From Prado023 sp963700395 (GTDB lineage: Bacteria > Actinomycetota > Actinomycetes > S36-B12 > CAIYMF01): a stretch of 64,000 bases of DNA. Location: the NCBI GenBank assembly GCA_963700395.1, contig CAVOXI010000003.1, forward strand, positions 124,001-188,000. The letters run 5' to 3'. Below the pieces are notes generated by a model. The model had not been told where the DNA came from. It made no database searches and worked only from the letters and a program-made list of their open reading frames with translations. The position numbers were made by a program, and so were the translations under genes. Shown here piece by piece: positions 8,219 to 16,979 of the stretch (its first letter is position 1; every line of letters starts with the position of its first letter).

Positions 8219-9532
8219 ATGCCGGTCCCCACGTCCCGCCTGCACCGCAGTGCCACGCTCGCCGGGCTGCCGGCCCGCGCCGTGGGGCGGGCGGTCTCCA
8301 TCCAGGCCAAGGGGTTGCTGGGTCAGGACCGCGCGGTGCTGCGCGAGCAGGCGCGCACCGCGACCGCCGCCGACACCAGGGCCACGCTGGGACGACTCAA
8401 GGGCGGGGCGCTCAAGCTCGGCCAGCTGCTCTCCACCGTCGACGCGCTGTTCCCCTCCGACCCGGAGGACTCCTGGCAGCACGCCCTGGGCGCCCTGCAG
8501 GAGGACAACCCCGGGCTGCCGTTCGCTGAGGTCCGACCCGTGCTCGACTCGGAGCTCGGCCCGGCGTGGCGCGACCGGTTCCGCGACTTCGACGAGCACC
8601 CGACCGCGGCCGCGTCCATCGGGCAGGTCCATCGTGCGGTGTGGTCCGATGGGACCGATGTCGCGGTGAAGATCCAGTACCCGGGAGTGGCTGAGGCGGT
8701 CGCTGGCGATGTGCGCTCGCTGGCCGTCACGCTGCGCCTGACGTCCCTGGTCGCCCGGGGGATGGCGATGCCCCCGCTGGTCGCCGAGCTCCGAACGCGC
8801 CTCGGCGAGGAGCTCGACTACCGTACGGAGGCCGACCACCAGCGCGCCTTCGCCGCGGCCTACGCCGACGACGCGCAGTACTACGTGCCGCCGGTGCTGG
8901 CCGCGACCCGGGGCGTGCTGGTCAGCCACTGGATGGACGGGGTCGGCCTCGCCGAGGTCGCCCGGGACGGCACCAGCGCCGAGCGCAATCACCTCGGTGC
9001 CGCATACCAGCACTTCTTCCTCACCTCACCGACCCGCGTGGGGCTGCTGCACACCGATCCCCACCCGGGCAACTTCCGGCTGCTGCCCGACGGGCGGATG
9101 GGCGTCCTGGACTTCGGCTCCGTGCTCGTCATGCCCGGCGGCCTCCCGCCGACGTTCGGCGGCCTGATCCGGGCCATGGGCGCGACCGACCCCACGGCGG
9201 TCGAGCGCCGGCTGCGCGAGGGCGGGTTCGTCGCACCCGGGGCGCACATCGAGGTGGAGAAGCTCATCGACTACCTCTCCCCGTTCAGCGAGCCCTCCCG
9301 CCACGAGGAGTTCACGTTCAGCCGGGAGTGGTTGAAGTCCGAGTTCGGCCGGGTCAACGACCCGCGCAACCCGGACTTCACGGTGGCCCTGCAGCTGACG
9401 ATCCCCGCCGACCAGCTGTTCACCCACCGGCTGTGGCTCGGGCTGGTCGGGGTCCTGTGCGGGCTGGGCGCCACCGTGCCGGTGCGCGCGGAGCTCGAGG
9501 AGCACCTCCCGGGGTTCGCCCTCTCGCAGTGA
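8219..9532 (+). CDS. AarF/ABC1/UbiB-type protein kinase-like protein
   Basis: 437 residues of the atypical kinase family ABC1/ADCK/UbiB. Seen in order: the KxGQ motif (GGALKLGQLLSTVD), the Ala-rich nucleotide loop (TAAASIGQVHRA), the ATP Lys in VAVKIQYPGV, the catalytic loop LLHTDPHPGNFRLL, and the metal motif LDFG. A C-terminal helical region follows, without an obvious transmembrane helix. Actinobacteria use menaquinone, so a role tied to quinone or lipid metabolism is inferred from the family only. The GATACT -10-like sequence six bases before ATG 8219 fits a leaderless start. Confidence 0.88.
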   Translation: MPVPTSRLHRSATLAGLPARAVGRAVSIQAKGLLGQDRAVLREQARTATAADTRATLGRLKGGALKLGQLLSTVDALFPSDPEDSWQHALGALQEDNPGLPFAEVRPVLDSELGPAWRDRFRDFDEHPTAAASIGQVHRAVWSDGTDVAVKIQYPGVAEAVAGDVRSLAVTLRLTSLVARGMAMPPLVAELRTRLGEELDYRTEADHQRAFAAAYADDAQYYVPPVLAATRGVLVSHWMDGVGLAEVARDGTSAERNHLGAAYQHFFLTSPTRVGLLHTDPHPGNFRLLPDGRMGVLDFGSVLVMPGGLPPTFGGLIRAMGATDPTAVERRLREGGFVAPGAHIEVEKLIDYLSPFSEPSRHEEFTFSREWLKSEFGRVNDPRNPDFTVALQLTIPADQLFTHRLWLGLVGVLCGLGATVPVRAELEEHLPGFALSQ

Positions 9533-9699
9533 AGAGCCCGCGGTTGCCACCTCACGTCGCCACATCTGCGCACGTGGTGCGCACGGCGAAGTACGTCTGA
9601 CGGTCCCGCAGGACGACGCGAGCCGGCGTCGGGACCGCCCACGGGACGGGTGAACCGCAGTGCGGTCGCCCTCCCGGAGCGGCGTGTCGACTGCGGCGC

Positions 9700-9705
9700 T
9701 ACTGT
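9700..9705 (+). promoter_or_regulatory. -10 box of amidase gene, leaderless spacing
   Basis: TACTGT is followed by six bases and GTG 9712. No ribosome site is visible. Confidence 0.5.
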
Positions 9706-9711
9706 CGCGCC

Positions 9712-11175
9712 GTGAGCGAGCACTCCCGGCCCCGCACGGTCGACACCACCACCGACGACGCGCTCGGCACCAGCGACGCCACCGACCTCGTCGAGCGGCT
9801 CGCCCGCCGCGAGGTCTCAGCGCCCGAGCTGCGACAGGCGGCGATGGCGCGCGCCCGGGTCGCCAACCCGCACCTGAACGCCGTCACGCACTGGTTCGAC
9901 GATCCGGTCAGCACCGAGGTGGTCGTCCCCGACGGCGCACCGCTGGCGGGGATCCCCACGTTCATCAAGAACAACGAGGAGGTCGCGGGCTTCCCGACCA
10001 CGCAGGGGTCATGGGCGGTGCCGGACACCCCGGCGCCCGCCTGCTCGCCGATCGTCACCGCACTCCTGCGCCTCGGCCTGGACCCGCTCGGGGCGACCAC
10101 CCTGCCGGAGTTCGGCCTGACGGCGAGCACCGAGTCCAGCCGGTTCGGCGCGACCCGCAACCCCTGGGACACCGGCCGTTCGGCGGGCGGGTCCAGCGGC
10201 GGTTCGGCGGCGATGGTTGCGGCCGGGGTGGTGCCCGTCGCGCACGCGAACGACGGTGGCGGGTCGATCCGCATCCCCGCGTCGTGCTGCGGGCTGGTCG
10301 GACTCAAGCCCTCCCGCGGTCGCATGCCGATGAACCCGCTGAAGGAGCGGATCCCCGTGCGGATCGCGGCGCAGGGGGTCCTCACGCGTTCGGTGCGCGA
10401 CACCGCACTCGTCCTGGCCCTGGCCGACCCTGCCCGGCCGGACGCGGGCCTGCCGCCCATCGGCCACGTCACCCGGCCCGGCACGCAGCGCCTTCGCATC
10501 GGCATGTGCCTGACGACCCTGCGGGGCCTGCCCCTCAGCGCGGACACCGTGGCGGCCGTCCGCTCGGCCGGCGCCCTGTTCGAGGACCTGGGCCACCACG
10601 TGGAGGAGGTCGGTCCGCCCGTCGGCAACGAGTTCGCGATGGACTTCCTGCGCTACTGGGCCCTGCTGGCGTTCGTCCTGCATCGCAGCGGCGCGTCGGC
10701 CTACGGCCAGGGCTTCGACGGCACGAGGGTCGAGGAGCTGACCAAGGGCCTCAGCGCGTTGCTGACGCGTCAGATCGACCAGGTGCCCGGGTCGCTGCGA
10801 CGGCTTCGACGGCTCTCGCGCCGCCCCGATGCCGGATTCGACACCTACGACCTGTTCCTCTCACCGGTGACCGGCTACCCGGCGCCGGCGATCGGCCACC
10901 TCGGCCCCGACGTGGAGTTCCGCACGCACCTCGTCCGCCTGCTCCAGTTCGCCTCCATGACCCCGGTGCAGAACGTCTCTGGCGCCCCGGCGATGTCCCT
11001 CCCGCTGGGCAGGTCGACAGAGGGCCTGCCGATCGGGGTGCACCTGGCTGCGCCCTTCGGCCACGAGCGGCGCCTGCTGGAGGTCGCCCTCGAGCTGGAG
11101 GAGGCGGCACCCTGGCCGCTGCGCCCGGACTCCCTGACCACCGCCGCGCGGGCTCAGGCGTTGAGCCGCGAGTAG
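9712..11175 (+). CDS. Amidase-signature family protein
   Basis: 487 residues, serine amidohydrolase that cleaves a carboxamide in the cytoplasm. The Ser-cisSer-Lys triad is visible: K86 in TFIKNNEEV, S161 in AGGSSGGSAAMVAAG, and nucleophile S185 in NDGGGSIRIPASCC. The downstream GLKPSRGRMPM and QGVLTRSVRDTAL match the amidase fold. It is too divergent from GatA to be called the tRNA amidotransferase subunit, and no gatB or gatC is nearby. The preceding -10 box supports GTG 9712 as a leaderless start. Its 3' end overlaps the convergent tspO-like gene by 22 bp. Substrate unknown. Confidence 0.9.
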   Translation: MSEHSRPRTVDTTTDDALGTSDATDLVERLARREVSAPELRQAAMARARVANPHLNAVTHWFDDPVSTEVVVPDGAPLAGIPTFIKNNEEVAGFPTTQGSWAVPDTPAPACSPIVTALLRLGLDPLGATTLPEFGLTASTESSRFGATRNPWDTGRSAGGSSGGSAAMVAAGVVPVAHANDGGGSIRIPASCCGLVGLKPSRGRMPMNPLKERIPVRIAAQGVLTRSVRDTALVLALADPARPDAGLPPIGHVTRPGTQRLRIGMCLTTLRGLPLSADTVAAVRSAGALFEDLGHHVEEVGPPVGNEFAMDFLRYWALLAFVLHRSGASAYGQGFDGTRVEELTKGLSALLTRQIDQVPGSLRRLRRLSRRPDAGFDTYDLFLSPVTGYPAPAIGHLGPDVEFRTHLVRLLQFASMTPVQNVSGAPAMSLPLGRSTEGLPIGVHLAAPFGHERRLLEVALELEEAAPWPLRPDSLTTAARAQALSRE

Positions 11176-11627
11176 CCGATGGCCAGCGACGTGGCCAGGC
11201 TCACCCAGATCAGGTAGGGAAGCAGCGCGACGGCCCCGCCCCTGGTCACGGACCACGTCAGCACGACCAGGACCAGCGTGAGCACCGCGGCGCAGGCCAG
11301 CGCGACGGCCGATGCCGTCAGGTGATGCGGCACGTAGAACAGGTACGCCCACGAAAGGGCGCAGACCACGCTCGCTGCGGCCACTCCCAGCCACGCCACC
11401 ACCAGCCCCGGCGTTCCGCGCTGGGCGACGACGACCCCGACGACGGCCAGCGCCAGGAAGTTGTACGGCCAGATCAGCCCGAAGACGATGTCCGGCGGCT
11501 GCCAGGCCGGGCGCGTCAGCCCCGCGTACCACCCGGGATTCGCCGAGACCCACACCCCGGACCCCACGGCGTAGACGACCACGAGGGCCACGGCAGCCAC
11601 GGACGCAAGCACTCGCCAGGTGGTCAT
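11154..11627 (-). CDS. TspO/MBR family membrane protein
   Basis: 157 residues with five hydrophobic segments, the size and topology of TspO (translocator/peripheral benzodiazepine receptor). The family signature is clear: GLTRPAWQPPDIVFGLIWP after helix 1, and LLPYLIWVSLATSLAIGYSRLN at the end. TspO proteins bind porphyrins or act in stress-linked tetrapyrrole handling. ATG 11627 is preferred to the ATG seven codons upstream because the membrane segment starts directly after it. No strong ribosome site precedes either. It lies 77 bp from the 3' end of the nucleosidase gene, on the same strand. Confidence 0.85.
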   Translation of the reverse strand: MTTWRVLASVAAVALVVVYAVGSGVWVSANPGWYAGLTRPAWQPPDIVFGLIWPYNFLALAVVGVVVAQRGTPGLVVAWLGVAAASVVCALSWAYLFYVPHHLTASAVALACAAVLTLVLVVLTWSVTRGGAVALLPYLIWVSLATSLAIGYSRLNA

Positions 11628-11703
11628 GGTCCAAGGATGACGCGACACCCACCGTTGTGCTGACGAAACCGACCGTCAGACGGTCGGAATCGTCAGCACA
11701 TGG

Positions 11704-12285
11704 TCACAGGACCTCGTCCAACCAGGCCGCGAGGCGATGCGAGGCCCCGTGCAGGGACTCGCTCCACGTGACGGCGGCGCCGTGCCCGGCGTCATCGCTG
11801 ATCGTCTTGGCCAGGCGTACCGGGATGCCCAGACGCGTCGCCGAGGCGGCGACCGCGTAGCCCTCCATGTCCACGAGGTGAGCGTGCTCGGCCAGGGCAT
11901 CACGGTCTTCCGGCGAGGAGATGAAGCGGTCGCCGGTGGCCAGCACCACCCCAGAGTCGCCCAGTTCGAGGCGAGGAGACGGGTCCGACCCGACGAGCGT
12001 CGCGATCGCCCGACCGTTCACGTCGTGCTGCAGGACGGCCCCGATCTCGTGGACGACACCCGCGGCCAGCGCCCCCGGGCGCAGCGCCCCGGCCGTCCCG
12101 AGGTTGAGGATCACGCTCGGGCGGTGGGCCATCACCGCCCAGGTCGTCGCCGTGGCGGCGCGCACCTTGCCCACCCCGGTCACCAGGGTCGGGACCCGAT
12201 GCGCGAATGCTGATGCCTCCTCGATGACGGCGACCACGACCAGCGGCATGCCGGCGCGGGGCGTGGGACCGTGGAGCTCGAACAC
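11704..12285 (-). CDS. 5'-methylthioadenosine/S-adenosylhomocysteine nucleosidase-like phosphorylase family protein
   Basis: 193 residues of the PNP_UDP_1 superfamily. MPLVVVAVIEEASAF matches the first strand and acid of MTA/SAH nucleosidases. TGVGKVRAATATTWAV and ILNLGTAGAL carry the phosphate/ribose glycine motifs. HLVDMEGYAVAASA is the Met-Glu ribose-binding motif. The C-terminal segment AKTISDDAGHGAAVTW contains the catalytic Asp position (SDDAG). It is shorter than E. coli Mtn (232 residues), so the exact nucleoside is uncertain. GTG 12285 is supported by a TAGCCT -10 box six bases upstream. Confidence 0.82.
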   Translation of the reverse strand: MFELHGPTPRAGMPLVVVAVIEEASAFAHRVPTLVTGVGKVRAATATTWAVMAHRPSVILNLGTAGALRPGALAAGVVHEIGAVLQHDVNGRAIATLVGSDPSPRLELGDSGVVLATGDRFISSPEDRDALAEHAHLVDMEGYAVAASATRLGIPVRLAKTISDDAGHGAAVTWSESLHGASHRLAAWLDEVL

Positions 12286-12291
12286 ACCCGG

Positions 12292-12297
12292 AGGCTA
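12292..12297 (-). promoter_or_regulatory. -10 box of nucleosidase gene, leaderless spacing
   Basis: Minus-strand TAGCCT is followed by six bases and then GTG 12285. Confidence 0.45.
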
Positions 12298-12564
12298 CCG
12301 GCCGGGTCAGCAGGTCGCGGCGCGGGTCAGGGCGCGACCTCACCTGCCACGTCCATCTGGCTGTCACTGGCAGCGGGATCGGTGCTGGCCGTGTTCCTCA
12401 TCGGCGGGGCCCTCAGCGGTCAGTGACGACGACTCCGTCGGGAGCACCGGGCCGAGGGGGATGACACTGACCCCCGGCGGGGTCCTACCTCGACCGGGCC
12501 GCGACGGGCGCGAGGCTCCGTGGGGCAGGATGTGCGCCAGCCCCCGCGTCACACAGGAGCACCG

Positions 12565-14424
12565 TTGCCACGCCTGCTGATCCCCGCCATCACCGTCCTG
12601 GCGCTGCTCGCGCTGCCCGCGTGCGGCTCCGACCACGACCAACAGGCAGCCGAGGCTCTGGCCTCGGACCTGGCGGTCGCGCTGACGGCCGGTGAGCTCG
12701 GCGACCTGCCGGTGGTGGGAGGCGACCAGGAGCAGCTGGACGCGATCGTGGCCGGCATCGACGACATCCCCGTCGCGGTGAGCGTGCAGGCCGTCGAGGT
12801 GGACGGCGAGACCGCGACCGCGACCATGGACTGGACGTGGGAGACGCCGGGTGCGCCCTGGCAGTACAGCACCGCGGCGCAGCTGGCCAAGACCGACGAC
12901 CAGTGGGCGGTGCAGTGGGCGCCCACCGTCGTGGAGCCGTCCCTGACGGGCGGCGAGTCCCTCAGGGCCACGACTCAGCGCCCACTCCGCGGCGACATCC
13001 TCGGCGCCCGGGACCAGCCGCTGGTCACGCTCCGCCCGGTCATGCGGATCGGCATCGACCGGACCAAGGTGCCGGCCGATGAGGCCGAGGCGTCGGCCCG
13101 TGCGCTCGCGAAGGTGCTCGACATCGACCCGAAGTCCTATGCCAGGGCGGTCACGAAGGCCGGGCCCAAGGCCTTCGTGGAGGCGCTGGTCCTGCGTGAC
13201 GAGGACGCCGGCGAGATCTCGCAGGAGGCGGTGGAGGCCATCCCGGGCGCGGTCGGCCTGGCCGGTGAGCTGCCCCTGGCGCCCACGCGCGACTTCGCCA
13301 CCGAGATCCTGGGCCGCGTGGGACCGGCGACCGCCGAGATCGTGGAGGCCTCGGAGGGCAGCGTGCGACCCGGGGACCAGGTGGGGCTGTCGGGCCTCCA
13401 GGCCCGGTACGACGACCAGTTGGGCGGCACCTCGGGGGTGGAGGTCTCGGCGATCAGCGGCGACCAGCAGCGGATGCTCCACAGCACCGAGGCCGTCGAC
13501 GGGACGCCACTGCGCACCACGTTCGACGCGCGCCTCCAGGAGGCCGCCGAGACCGCTCTCGACGGGGTCGGACCGGCAAGCGCCGTCGTCGCCATGCGCC
13601 CCTCCACCGGCGAGATCCTGGCTGCCGCCAGCGGCACGGGCTCGGACGGGTACAACACGGCGACCTTCGGCCAGTACGCCCCCGGGTCGACGATGAAGCT
13701 CGTCACCGCGCTCGCGCTGATGCGGGCCGGTGTCCAGCCCGAGGACCTCGTCGCGTGCACCCGCACGGTCGTGGTGGACGGCAAGACGTTCACGAACTAC
13801 GACGACTACCCGTCCAGCCGCCTGGGCGACATCCCCCTGCGCTCCGCGGTGGCGAACTCCTGCAACACCGCCCTGATCTCCCAGCGCGACAAGCTCAGCG
13901 ACCAGGACCTGGCCGAGGCGGCCGCGGCCCTCGGACTGGGAGTGGACCACGACCTCGGATTCCCGGCGTACTTCGGGCAGGTGCCGGACCCCGCCTCCGC
14001 GACCGAGAAGGCCGCGTCGCTCATCGGCCAGGGGAAGGTGCTGGCCTCGCCCATGGCGATGGCCGCGGTCGCCGCCTCCGTGGTCGAGGGCCGCGATGTG
14101 GTGCCGAGCCTGCTGCCCGACCAGCCCGCGGGCAAGTCCGACCCGCCCGAGCCCCTCACCCCGGACGAGGCTGCCGCCCTGCGCGACATGATGCGCGCGG
14201 TGGTCACGGAGGGCACCGCGACGTTCCTCGGCGACGTCCCGGGGCCCCCGGTCGGGGCCAAGACCGGCACCGCCGAGTTCGGCACGGGCGACCCGCTGCC
14301 CACGCACGTCTGGATGCTCGCCACGCAGGGCGACCTCGCGGTGGCGGTGTTCGTCGAGGAGGGCGAGTCGGGGTCCCAGACAGCTGGGCCGATCCTCGAG
14401 CAGTTCCTGCGTGCAGCCCGCTGA
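12565..14424 (+). CDS. Lipoprotein penicillin-binding protein (class B transpeptidase, MecA-N/PBP2a-like)
   Basis: 619-residue peptidoglycan transpeptidase acting outside the membrane. The start is TTG 12565, eight bases after CAGGAG; no better start exists. A lipoprotein signal ends in the lipobox LALPAC with C20. Residues about 25-130 are an NTF2-like MecA_N domain (LAVALTAGELGDLP). A dimerisation domain follows, then the transpeptidase: S375 in GSTMKLVTAL (SxxK), S432-C-N434 in ANSCNTAL (SxN), and K566 in AKTGTAEF (KTG). All three motifs are intact, so it should be active and bind beta-lactams. Lipid anchoring in place of an N-terminal helix is typical of actinobacterial PbpA-type paralogues. 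Confidence 0.92.
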   Translation: MPRLLIPAITVLALLALPACGSDHDQQAAEALASDLAVALTAGELGDLPVVGGDQEQLDAIVAGIDDIPVAVSVQAVEVDGETATATMDWTWETPGAPWQYSTAAQLAKTDDQWAVQWAPTVVEPSLTGGESLRATTQRPLRGDILGARDQPLVTLRPVMRIGIDRTKVPADEAEASARALAKVLDIDPKSYARAVTKAGPKAFVEALVLRDEDAGEISQEAVEAIPGAVGLAGELPLAPTRDFATEILGRVGPATAEIVEASEGSVRPGDQVGLSGLQARYDDQLGGTSGVEVSAISGDQQRMLHSTEAVDGTPLRTTFDARLQEAAETALDGVGPASAVVAMRPSTGEILAAASGTGSDGYNTATFGQYAPGSTMKLVTALALMRAGVQPEDLVACTRTVVVDGKTFTNYDDYPSSRLGDIPLRSAVANSCNTALISQRDKLSDQDLAEAAAALGLGVDHDLGFPAYFGQVPDPASATEKAASLIGQGKVLASPMAMAAVAASVVEGRDVVPSLLPDQPAGKSDPPEPLTPDEAAALRDMMRAVVTEGTATFLGDVPGPPVGAKTGTAEFGTGDPLPTHVWMLATQGDLAVAVFVEEGESGSQTAGPILEQFLRAAR

Positions 14425-14534
14425 CCGTGCCGATCCGCTGCGACGTCCGAGGGAAGGTACAGTGGGCACACCCGGGCGAGGTTGGACCGGGGCGTGGGGA
14501 CTGCGGTCGCTGGCATGGTCGTCGGCTGAGGGTC

Positions 14535-14548
14535 GGAGGGTTCCCTCC
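14535..14548. repeat. Short perfect palindrome GGAGGG-TT-CCCTCC
   Basis: A 14-bp inverted repeat in the 290-bp gap between the PBP and helicase genes. It lacks a T-run and could be a regulator site or chance in GC-rich DNA. The rest of the gap shows no gene. Confidence 0.3.
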
Positions 14549-14714
14549 GAGGTCGGGGTACAGGAGCACCGCGCGATCGCAGACCGGTCGGACGTGAGCG
14601 TGACGCCGCCGTGGCGATCAGGTCCGCGGGTTCGAGGTGCGCTCGTCCGGTCGAAAGCCGGCGAACGCTGACCACGTCCGACGCGATGCGCGTGGGCGAT
14701 GCGAGGGAGGTGCG

Positions 14715-16877
14715 GTGGCTCGACGAGGACAGCGTCAGGCCGTGCCACGGCCCGCCACCCCGCAGAGACGCGCGCGATCACGCGACGACGAGGGCCTGAT
14801 CCCCGTCCTGGCCCGCGCCGTGCGCGAGGTGCACGCAGAGGTTGCCCGCGGTCCGGCAAGGCCGTCCGTGCGCACCAAGTTCCAGGTCTCGGCCCTGCTC
14901 GTCCGGGAGGAGCGCGCCCGGCTGATGGCGGATACGACCATCACCGAGGCCCAGCGGGCCACGCAGCTCAAGCGCCTCGACGGCGTGGCGACGAGCCTGG
15001 CCAAGGCCGCCGTGCGCGACACCTCGCTGCTCGCCCTGCTGGGCGAGGACACCACGGTCTCCGAGTCGGGCAAGCAGCTCAGGCGCGACCTCCTGGAGTC
15101 CGCGGGGGTCGAGGTGCCGGTGGAGCCCGAGGCAGCCCCGCCGGAGTCGTTCGCACCCACGAAGCGCAGGGTCGTGCCGCAGTCGGTCATCTCCCGGCAG
15201 CTGGCCAACCCCTTCCTCGCCCCGGATCCCGAGGCAGCACGCCAGGTCGAGGTCCGCGCCCGCCGATTGGCCGGCTGGGAGCTGCTCGGCCCGCTGCTGA
15301 GATCCTTCGAGGACGCCGGCGGCGGGGCCTCGTCCTGCATGGCCCTGCCCGCGGCACCTCCCAGGGTCCTGGGCGACCTGGACCTGATGCCCCACCAGGC
15401 GCAGGTGATCGCCTCCGCCGCCGCGGGCCACCGCACCTACCTCCTGGCCGATGAGCCGGGCCTGGGAAAGACCGCGCAGGCCCTGCTCGCCGCCGACGCC
15501 GCCAGCGCGTACCCGCTGCTCGCGGTGGTGCCCAACGTCGTCAAGACCAACTGGGCCCGGGAGGTCGGTCTCTGGACCCCGCACCGCACCGCCACCGTCA
15601 TCCACGGCGACGGGGACACGATCGACGGCTTCGCGGACATCGTCATCGTCAACTACGAGGTCCTCGACCGCCACGTCGGCTGGTTGGGCGATCTCGGCTT
15701 CCGCGGCATGGTCGTCGACGAGGCGCACTTCATCAAGAACAAGTCGTCACAGCGCTCCCAGCACGTGCTGGAGATCTCGCAGCGGATCCGCTCCAGGACC
15801 GGACGGCCGCTGCTGATGGCCCTGACCGGCACGCCCCTGATCAACGACCTCGAGGACTTCCTGGCCATCTGGCAGTTCCTGGGCTGGATCGACGGGGCCA
15901 AGCCGGTCGGCGCGCTCATGGCCTCCCTGGAGGACACCGGCCTGGTCCCGGGCGATCCGGGCTTCTACCCGACAGCACGCCGCTGCGTGATCGACATGGG
16001 CATCGTGCGCCGCCGCAAGGTCGATGTGGCCGCCGACATCCCTGCCCGCCGGGTCGCCGACCTCCCCGTCGAGCTCGACGGCGAGGCAGGCCGCTCGATC
16101 CGCGCAGCCGAGCGTGAGCTCGCCCGCCGCATGGTGGCGCGATACACCGACGCGCTGAACCGGCGGGCCTCCGGCCCTGTCGTGGAGGGCATCGACCACG
16201 ACCTGGTGCGCCGGGTCGCGACGTGGGAGCGGCAGGACACCAACGAGGCCCAGGCCGGCGAGAACGTCTTCGCGATGATGCGCCGGATCGGTCAGGCCAA
16301 GGCCGGACCTGCGGCCGACTACACCGCACAGCTGGCGCGCAACGTCGGCAAGGTGGTGTTCTTCGCCAAGCACGTGGACGTCATGGACAGTGCGGAGCAG
16401 CTGTTCGCGCAGCGGGGGATCCGCTACGCGTCGATCCGGGGGGACCAGACGGCCAAGGTGCGCCAGCGCAACATCGACGCCTTCACCGACGATCCCGAGG
16501 TCGCGGTCGCGGTGTGCTCACTGACCGCCGCGGGCGTGGGCATCAACCTGCAGGTGGCCTCGAACCTGGTGCTGGCCGAGCTCTCCTGGACCGCTGCCGA
16601 GCAGACCCAGGCGATCGACCGGATCCACCGCATCGGCCAGGACCAGCCGGTGACCGCGTGGCGCATCATCGCGGCGCAGACCATCGACTCGCGGATCGCC
16701 GAGCTCATCGACAGCAAGGCCGGCATCGCTGCCCGTGCCCTCGACGGGTCGCAGGAGGAGCCCTCGACGTCGGCCGACATCCAGCTCGAGGCACTGGTCG
16801 GCCTGCTGACGGACGCGCTCATGGAGCTGCCCGGCGCGGACCTCGAGGGCGCGGAGGGTCTGACCCCCGGGCTGTGA
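14715..16877 (+). CDS. SNF2-family DEAD/DEAH helicase
   Basis: 720 residues. GTG 14715 is chosen because GGGAGG ends four bases before it. The N-terminal 220 residues are Arg/Glu-rich and not recognised. The SNF2 ATPase follows: Walker A LADEPGLGKTAQALL (about 246-254), motif Ia VVPNVVKTNWAREV, the DEAH box VVDEAHFIKN (about 335), and motif III ALTGTPLIND. The helicase C domain ends in the arginine-finger motif QAIDRIHRIGQ, preceded by TAAGVGINLQVASNLVLAEL. It should be a DNA translocase. No restriction subunit, methylase or phage-defence gene sits beside it, so a general remodelling role is only a guess. Confidence 0.9.
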   Translation: MARRGQRQAVPRPATPQRRARSRDDEGLIPVLARAVREVHAEVARGPARPSVRTKFQVSALLVREERARLMADTTITEAQRATQLKRLDGVATSLAKAAVRDTSLLALLGEDTTVSESGKQLRRDLLESAGVEVPVEPEAAPPESFAPTKRRVVPQSVISRQLANPFLAPDPEAARQVEVRARRLAGWELLGPLLRSFEDAGGGASSCMALPAAPPRVLGDLDLMPHQAQVIASAAAGHRTYLLADEPGLGKTAQALLAADAASAYPLLAVVPNVVKTNWAREVGLWTPHRTATVIHGDGDTIDGFADIVIVNYEVLDRHVGWLGDLGFRGMVVDEAHFIKNKSSQRSQHVLEISQRIRSRTGRPLLMALTGTPLINDLEDFLAIWQFLGWIDGAKPVGALMASLEDTGLVPGDPGFYPTARRCVIDMGIVRRRKVDVAADIPARRVADLPVELDGEAGRSIRAAERELARRMVARYTDALNRRASGPVVEGIDHDLVRRVATWERQDTNEAQAGENVFAMMRRIGQAKAGPAADYTAQLARNVGKVVFFAKHVDVMDSAEQLFAQRGIRYASIRGDQTAKVRQRNIDAFTDDPEVAVAVCSLTAAGVGINLQVASNLVLAELSWTAAEQTQAIDRIHRIGQDQPVTAWRIIAAQTIDSRIAELIDSKAGIAARALDGSQEEPSTSADIQLEALVGLLTDALMELPGADLEGAEGLTPGL

Positions 16878-16979
16878 CGCCGGACCCCGGCCAGCCCTTC
16901 GCCCGCGCCTGGGCGGGGCGGGCATCGGCGGACCCCCGGCTCGAGTACGGCGATCCCCCGGTGTGAAAGGCTGGTGCTC

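Noticed and set aside
12270..12427. Possible 52-residue peptide ending in a hydrophobic helix (IWLSLAAGSVLAVFLIGG)
   Set aside because: The start overlaps the nucleosidase N-terminus on the other strand, there is no ribosome site, and no relative is recognisable. Worth a search but not supported.
12364..14859. Very long antisense open frame over the PBP gene
   Set aside because: Shadow of GC-rich codon structure. The plus-strand frame has a full set of transpeptidase motifs.
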